NCBI GenBank assembly: GCA_964439215.1
Contig: CAYTNY010000018.1
Span: forward strand, 1 to 33,595
DNA length: 33,595 bases
Source of the DNA: CAYTNY01 sp964439215
GTDB lineage: Bacteria; Oederibacteriota; PGYV01; CAYTNY01
Reading direction: 5' to 3'
Part shown: positions 26,207 to 30,649 of the stretch, piece by piece
How positions within the stretch are numbered: the first letter of the stretch is position 1
Layout: every line of letters starts with the position of its first letter
The notes under the pieces: generated by a model
Told to the model about the DNA's origin: nothing
Seen by the model: only the letters and a program-made list of their open reading frames with translations
Databases searched by the model: none
Program-made: the position numbers and the translations under genes

Positions 26207-26664
26207 TTATCTTCCTCCTTGATAATATCCATATTATTTTCTATCAGTTCTCCTTCAAAACCGAGACTCAGGAGCCTCTTATACCAGTATTCTTTCCGGC
26301 AGAGCTTATCCCGGTCAAAAACTTTCTTTTTTCTGATATTGTTTACCGCCTTACGCAGAAGTTCTTTTTCATCCAGCCCGGAAATAATTTCATTAATCAA
26401 TTCCTCGCTTATGCCTCTTTCTTCCATTTTTTTTCTTATCAGAAAAGCTCCGGAAGGCTTAAAAACAGTATGTTTTTCAAACACGTTCCGCGCCACTCTC
26501 GTGTCATCAATATATCCTTTTGCTTTCAGCCGGGCTGCTGTATCCTTTATAGTATCCCCGTCATAATCTTTTTTTTTCAGCCTCGCCGATATTTCTTTTT
26601 CGCTGTAATCTCTTTTTTTTATCAGTTTAAGACAAAATAAAAAAGCTTCCTCATTTTTTTCCAT
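26203..26664 (-). CDS. recX: Regulatory protein RecX
   Basis: The 153-residue, all-helical basic protein has the three tandem three-helix modules of RecX, the inhibitor that caps or destabilises RecA filaments. Marks are LIKKRDYSEKEISARLKKK, LKAKGYIDDTRVARNVFE and YWYKRLLSLGFEGELI, the last being the repeat-3 'rLLR-RGF'-like pattern. It is the first gene of the minus-strand operon, with AGGAAAAAT before the ATG and a promoter about 35 nt upstream. recA, its usual neighbour, is not in the window. Confidence 0.9.
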   Translation of the reverse strand: MEKNEEAFLFCLKLIKKRDYSEKEISARLKKKDYDGDTIKDTAARLKAKGYIDDTRVARNVFEKHTVFKPSGAFLIRKKMEERGISEELINEIISGLDEKELLRKAVNNIRKKKVFDRDKLCRKEYWYKRLLSLGFEGELIENNMDIIKEEDN

Positions 26665-26698
26665 ATTTTTCCTGTTTTTTTTGTATTAATTATCTTTA

Positions 26699-26727
26699 AT
26701 TATATTATATACCCCCTAAATAGTAAA
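26699..26727 (-). promoter_or_regulatory. Sigma-70-type promoter for the recX-alaS operon
   Basis: On the minus strand, TTTACT (26722-26727) and a perfect TATAAT (26699-26704) are 17 nt apart, giving a short leader of about 30 nt before recX. A second overlapping TATAAT sits at 26704-26709. There is no other long gap between recX and the PP2C gene, so this may drive all ten genes. Confidence 0.45.
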
Positions 26728-26735
26728 GCCGTTTG

Positions 26736-26751
26736 ATAAATATTGTCACTG
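26736..26751. repeat. Left copy of a 16-bp direct repeat
   Basis: ATAAATATTGTCACTG occurs here and again, identical, at 27153-27168, both on the plus strand. The two copies enclose the hairpin-rich part of the gap. Read on the minus strand, the repeat contains GTGACA, a -35-like hexamer. Confidence 0.6.
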
Positions 26752-26876
26752 CTGCTGAAGTGTAAAATGAATTGCAACAGCTAAATCATCCGGAAATACA
26801 TCAAAATATAGCCCATTTCCTGTTTAATCATCAAATTATGTCATACAGTATTCAGCCGCTGCTTAACCCCCTCCAA

Positions 26877-26915
26877 GAGTATGTAACAGGCCGAAAGACT
26901 GCCTGTAACATACTC
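26877..26915. repeat. 15-bp inverted repeat, hairpin A
   Basis: GAGTATGTAACAGGC (26877-26891) pairs with GCCTGTAACATACTC (26901-26915) at 14 of 15 positions around a 9-nt loop. It would form a stable stem on either strand. It is not followed by a clear T-run, so it does not look like a simple terminator. Confidence 0.7.
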
Positions 26916-26929
26916 TATCCTCCCCCATA

Positions 26930-26961
26930 GAGGTGGAGGGTATACTAATTCCCTCTACCTC
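26930..26961. repeat. 11-bp inverted repeat, hairpin B
   Basis: GAGGTGGAGGG (26930-26940) pairs with CCCTCTACCTC (26951-26961), with one G-T position and a 10-nt A+T-rich loop. It is 14 nt from hairpin A. Confidence 0.65.
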
Positions 26962-26994
26962 GAGGAGCAAAGGATGAATACTCTAATGCTTTGC

Positions 26995-27029
26995 CGGTAT
27001 TTACTATAAATATAATGATAAAAATACCG
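26995..27029. repeat. 8-bp inverted repeat, hairpin C
   Basis: CGGTATTT (26995-27002) and AAATACCG (27022-27029) are perfectly complementary around a 19-nt A+T-rich loop. It is the third stem in a row in the same interval. Confidence 0.5.
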
Positions 27030-27152
27030 AAAAAGGGTTAGGAAGAGGGTGGCGTCCTGTGGAAAATATAAATAACTGTATGAATTAAGTGTTCCTGTAT
27101 GTGCGAAAAAAAACTTTGATTCTATGAAGTGTTGCAATAAAACTTGCAATCT

Positions 27153-27168
27153 ATAAATATTGTCACTG
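27153..27168. repeat. Right copy of the 16-bp direct repeat
   Basis: The sequence is identical to 26736-26751. The bases after the two copies differ (CTGCTGAAG versus TTAAATAAT), so identity stops at the repeat edges. Confidence 0.6.
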
Positions 27169-27267
27169 TTAAATAATCAGCGAATGCGCGTTTTTCGCGC
27201 CGTATCGGATGCCGCCGTTCAAATCCCCGGATTAACATTCAGTATAATTTATATCCGGTTTGTGCAA

Positions 27268-27296
27268 TTGACAAAATATATTTTTCATCTTATAAT
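27268..27296 (+). promoter_or_regulatory. Perfect-consensus sigma-70 promoter
   Basis: TTGACA (27268-27273) and TATAAT (27291-27296) are exactly 17 nt apart. The ribosome binding site GGAGG follows at 27310-27314, then ATG at 27321. All three match consensus, so strong constitutive expression of the small downstream gene is expected from a leader of about 20 nt. Confidence 0.85.
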
Positions 27297-27320
27297 TATT
27301 TAAAATTACGGAGGTTAATA

Positions 27321-27731
27321 ATGTCCGATAAAAAGAAAAAAATACTTGTAAATTCTATAATCATTGCCGCCGCCGCTTTGACAGCGGTTTCAATGGTTTA
27401 TTTTGAAGTGGTAAAAAGAGCAAAACGGGAATATAAGGAAGGTGAAATGCATCTTAGTTTTCACAGGGACCCGGCGCTGAAAACATCGCATTACAACCGC
27501 CTTTTGGAGGACAATAAAATAACAGAACCTCAATACAAACTTTTAATGGAAGATAAATCCCTCAAAAATGCTTATATCCAGTATCAGACCGTCATTGACC
27601 TTTTCACGCCGCCCGAAAGTAAATGGGTAAAACTTTCCAGAGAACGGCTCAGGGAAATAGAGCCTGAATATAATGCCTGGGTAAAGCAGCTGAATGATGA
27701 AATACAGGCCGCAAAAAAGACGCCTCAATAA
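27321..27731 (+). CDS. Small single-pass membrane protein, unknown function
   Basis: The 136-residue product has a Lys-rich cytoplasmic start (MSDKKKKILVN), one membrane helix (about residues 10-29) and a charged, mostly helical tail. The tail contains LLEDNKITEPQYKLLMEDKS and ends in a Lys/Glu-rich helix. The tail is probably outside the cytoplasm, although the positive charges after the helix make the orientation uncertain. No family is recognised. It stands alone, has a perfect promoter, and converges on parB with 20 nt between the stops. Hypothetical, but the promoter, ribosome binding site and coding bias make it a real gene. Confidence 0.75.
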   Translation: MSDKKKKILVNSIIIAAAALTAVSMVYFEVVKRAKREYKEGEMHLSFHRDPALKTSHYNRLLEDNKITEPQYKLLMEDKSLKNAYIQYQTVIDLFTPPESKWVKLSRERLREIEPEYNAWVKQLNDEIQAAKKTPQ

Positions 27732-27751
27732 AAGTATTCTGATTTCACTTC

Positions 27752-28621
27752 TTACGGTTTAATATTTAAAGCTTCAAGTATTCTTTCCAGATCTTCCTTA
27801 TTATAATACTCAATTTCTATTTTCCCCTTATTATAATCTCCTCTTATATCAACTTTTGTTCCGAATTTAAACTTCATTTCCTTTATTATGTTCTTTATTT
27901 CAGTGGATTTTCCGCCGGGCCCGCCGGATACACTTTTTTCCTGCGGCTTTGTCCCTGCTCCGCTGTTTTTGGCCGCTTCTTCCAGCTCTTTTACTGTCAT
28001 TTCTTTTCTTGCGGCCCGCTCGGCCAGAGCCTTGCATCTGCTTAAATCCCTGACACTGAGCAGTATTTTTGCATGCCCCATCTGGATCTTTCCTTCTATC
28101 AGCAGTTTTTGCACCTGCTTGGGCAGATCAAGGATTCTTACCGTATTTGCGATTGTGGAGCGGTTTTTTCCCAGTTTTACCGCAAGCTGTTCCTGGGTCA
28201 GCCTGTAAGCTTCCATAAGCTGCTTATAAGCCAGTCCTTCTTCCAGAGGATTAAGATCCTCCCTCTGTATATTTTCTATAAGCGCCATTTCAAACTGTTT
28301 TATGGGGGAAACATTTTTTATAACCACGGGAATTGTTCTGAGTCCTGCTTTTTGAGCCGCTTTAAATCTTCGTTCTCCCGCGATAATTTCAAATTTTTCT
28401 CCGCTCTGTTTTACGATTACAGGCTCTATTATACCGTTTTCTTTTATTGACTGTATTAATTCATCCAGTTTTTCAGGATTAAAGTTTTTTCTGGGCTGTG
28501 TCATATTTGGTTTAATATCTTTTATGCTTAACTCCCTCAATCCCCGGTCAGAATTATTTCTGGAATTTTTTGCTCCGGGGATAAGCGAATCAAGACCTCT
28601 TCCAAGCGCTTTTCTTGCCAT
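27752..28621 (-). CDS. parB: Chromosome-partitioning protein ParB
   Basis: The 289-residue CTP-dependent DNA clamp loads at parS and spreads along DNA for chromosome segregation. It starts ARKALGRGLDSLIPG, as in chromosomal ParB/Spo0J proteins. The ParB/CTPase domain has PRKNFNPEKLDELIQSIK, the GERRFKAAQKAG motif and ENIQREDLNPLEEGLAY. The helix-turn-helix is LTQEQLAVKLGKNRSTIANT, followed by a basic linker and a C-terminal dimerisation segment. An upstream in-frame ATG (28645) lies inside parA. The ATG at 28621 matches the family start, with AGAGGG 9 nt upstream. No parS-like palindrome was seen in the window. Confidence 0.94.
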   Translation of the reverse strand: MARKALGRGLDSLIPGAKNSRNNSDRGLRELSIKDIKPNMTQPRKNFNPEKLDELIQSIKENGIIEPVIVKQSGEKFEIIAGERRFKAAQKAGLRTIPVVIKNVSPIKQFEMALIENIQREDLNPLEEGLAYKQLMEAYRLTQEQLAVKLGKNRSTIANTVRILDLPKQVQKLLIEGKIQMGHAKILLSVRDLSRCKALAERAARKEMTVKELEEAAKNSGAGTKPQEKSVSGGPGGKSTEIKNIIKEMKFKFGTKVDIRGDYNKGKIEIEYYNKEDLERILEALNIKP

Positions 28622-28622
28622 C

Positions 28623-29402
28623 TTATGACACCCTCTCTTTTTCATTTATTTTAACTATTTCTTCAGCCAGCGCCCTGTACGCCGCAGCGCCCTTGGACGC
28701 CTTATCGTATATATGTATGGGCTGTCCGAAACTCGGCGCTTCAGAAAGCCTTATATTTCTGGGTATTATTGTTTCATAAACTCTTTTTCCGAATTTTGAC
28801 TTTACATCCTCAACAACCTGAACCGCAAGATTTGTCCTTGAATCAAACATGGTAATTACCACGCCTTCTATATAGAGATCCGTATTAAGAGCGTTTTTTA
28901 CATTTTCAATAGTGCTTATAAGCTGCCCGAGGCCGTCAAGAGCGTAGTACTCACACTGAATGGGAATAAGTACGGAATCAGCCGCAGTAAGAGCATTTAA
29001 CGTAAGCAGACCAAGCGAGGGCGGGCAATCCATTAGAATAAAATCATATTCGTTTCTTACATCCCGCAGCGATTCTTTAAGTCTGGTTTCTCTTTCATCT
29101 TCATTCACCAGCTCCACTTCCGCTCCGGCAAGATCTATGTTTGAAGTGATTATATCAAGATTTTCTATCTTTGATTCCCTTATTGCGGTTTTCACGGGTA
29201 CGCCGTCCAGCATTATATCATATATTGTTTTCTCATCGTCTTCTTTGTCAAAACCCACTCCCAAAGTAGAGTTCCCCTGGGGATCAACATCCACAAGAAG
29301 AGTCTTATAGCCCATACCGGCGATAATTCCCGCAAGATTTACCGTTGTGGTTGTTTTCCCCACTCCGCCTTTTTGATTTACTATCGCAATAACTTTTCCC
29401 AT
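28623..29402 (-). CDS. parA: Chromosome-partitioning ATPase ParA (Soj-like)
   Basis: The 259-residue deviant Walker-A ATPase uses a nucleoid-bound gradient to move ParB-parS complexes. It has KGGVGKTTTTVNLA (residues 11-24), the Walker A' LLVDVDPQGNSTLG, Walker B FILMDCPPSLGLLT and TMFDSRTNLAVQVV. The length and lack of an N-terminal DNA-binding extension mark the short chromosomal type. It starts right after the HD-GYP gene stop, and its own stop is 1 nt from the parB start. ParAB pairs often lie near the replication origin, but rsmG, mnmG and dnaA are not seen here. Confidence 0.95.
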   Translation of the reverse strand: MGKVIAIVNQKGGVGKTTTTVNLAGIIAGMGYKTLLVDVDPQGNSTLGVGFDKEDDEKTIYDIMLDGVPVKTAIRESKIENLDIITSNIDLAGAEVELVNEDERETRLKESLRDVRNEYDFILMDCPPSLGLLTLNALTAADSVLIPIQCEYYALDGLGQLISTIENVKNALNTDLYIEGVVITMFDSRTNLAVQVVEDVKSKFGKRVYETIIPRNIRLSEAPSFGQPIHIYDKASKGAAAYRALAEEIVKINEKERVS

Positions 29403-30494
29403 TTATACCGCCTGTAATGATAATGTTTTTTTTATGTCCGCGTTTTTCTGTCGTTCCATATGCTTTTCCGTGCCCATAATTATATCACTTTCATTCTTTT
29501 TTTCAATTATTTTTAAATCCGGCTTCTCCGGATTTCTTCCGGGGTTGGAAACCACAAGTGCTTTTTCTCCCGAACAGGTTTCAACAATGCTTCCGGGATA
29601 GTACTTCGCGGTGCATTGCTTAAAACTTCCGGCAACCGTACTGTCAAAAATAATACCGCTGTTTTTGCTTATATAATCAAAAGCTTCATCCGGCATATAC
29701 GCCTTCCTGTAAGGACGCGGGCTTATAAGCGCATCATACACATCCGCCGCCGCCGCTATTTTGCTCATAATATTTATCTTATCGGCTTTTATTCCGCGGG
29801 GATAACCGCTCCCGTTAATTCTTTCATGGTGCTGCAGGGCAATCAGCCCCGAAACCGAAGACAGCCCGTATATCCGCCCCGCGGCTTCAAAGGCCCCGGC
29901 AGGATGCTGCCTTACTTTTTCTCTTTCCGTTTCATTAAGCTCCCGGACAGTATTTATAAATTCATAATTTCCCATTTTTATATCCGCTAAAATCACACCT
30001 ACACCAAGGTCCACCAGCTCCTTTTCATTCAGCCCCGCGCGGGCGCCGATCAGAAGACTTATCTTGAGGGTATTTAAAGCATGAAAATACAGATATGTTT
30101 CCCCGGTTCTATAATCCATAAAATCATACATGCACTCTGCTTCCCCGGCCTGCGCGGCAAGTCTTGCCGTGAAATATTTCAGAACATGTCCGTACGCAAT
30201 ATTATTTCCTGTGTCATTGTTATAATCCAGTATTCTCCTCAGTTTATTTTTTCCGTATTTCCTGAGTACTCCCGTATTTTTTCCGCCGGAACTTCTGAAA
30301 TGCCGCAAAACATCAAGCAGTTCCGCCTCATCGGAAGGATCAAAAATATAATTAATCTTTATTTCATCATCCTGTATATATATATGCGGTATCTGCGTTC
30401 TTTTCAGTTTGTCTATGCCGGTCTGTGTCAAAACGGCATTTTTTTTCAGAAGTACGGCGCCTTTATAATCATAAACATCTGCCGCTGATATCAT
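29403..30494 (-). CDS. HD-GYP-family protein with a degenerate HD dyad
   Basis: At least 363 residues: an N-terminal region (about 1-110) and an HD-GYP domain (about 130-300). HD-GYP proteins hydrolyse cyclic di-GMP with a two-metal centre. HP in the helix after it (QHPAG), HHERINGSGYPRG and ADVYDALISPRPYR are intact, but the HD dyad reads ILADIKMG, so the His is Ala and the usual GK after it is changed. Activity may be lost or altered, leaving a binding role. The start is uncertain. The annotated ATG has almost no spacing from its Shine-Dalgarno sequence, and the frame continues upstream as KRTDVKHIKEG, completing the family's 'hkxGM' opening, back to a CTG at 30530 preceded by AGGGAGA. A true start at 30530 would give 375 residues. 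The gene adjoins parA directly. Confidence 0.8.
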   Translation of the reverse strand: MISAADVYDYKGAVLLKKNAVLTQTGIDKLKRTQIPHIYIQDDEIKINYIFDPSDEAELLDVLRHFRSSGGKNTGVLRKYGKNKLRRILDYNNDTGNNIAYGHVLKYFTARLAAQAGEAECMYDFMDYRTGETYLYFHALNTLKISLLIGARAGLNEKELVDLGVGVILADIKMGNYEFINTVRELNETEREKVRQHPAGAFEAAGRIYGLSSVSGLIALQHHERINGSGYPRGIKADKINIMSKIAAAADVYDALISPRPYRKAYMPDEAFDYISKNSGIIFDSTVAGSFKQCTAKYYPGSIVETCSGEKALVVSNPGRNPEKPDLKIIEKKNESDIIMGTEKHMERQKNADIKKTLSLQAV

Positions 30495-30649
30495 TCCTTC
30501 TTTTATATGTTTTACATCCGTTCTTTTCAGTTTTCATTCTCCCTGCGTCATAATTTTTTCAAACCCCAAAAATAAATTTCATGGTGATAATCCTGCTTTT
30601 CGGAATATAAGCGGGTTATATCTCCTTTATATGAAAGGCCAGCTGTTTT

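Larger units (their letters stand above)
26752..27152. other. Non-coding hairpin-rich interval, possible miniature mobile element
   Basis: This 401-nt interval between two 16-bp direct repeats has no convincing gene. It contains three consecutive inverted repeats (listed separately) and polypurine/polypyrimidine patches such as GGGTTAGGAAGAGGGTGG. It also holds a paired TTGCAAT (27132-27138 and 27144-27150). Dispersed short elements of this style are common in environmental genomes. No transposase is nearby, so it would have to be non-autonomous or decayed. A structured RNA is the alternative. Confidence 0.4.

Noticed and set aside
26955..27149. Minus-strand 64-codon frame in the long gap
   Set aside because: It overlaps hairpin B at one end and all of hairpin C, has no good ribosome binding site, and its composition is aromatic/Ser/Arg-rich and unlike local proteins.
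27732..27751. Bidirectional terminator between the convergent small-membrane-protein and parB genes
   Set aside because: The 20-nt gap has no stem-loop; any terminator would have to overlap coding sequence.
27752..29402. parS site near parAB
   Set aside because: No sequence close to the palindrome TGTTTCACGTGAAACA was seen here or elsewhere in the window; isolated GTTTCAC half-sites lack the second half.
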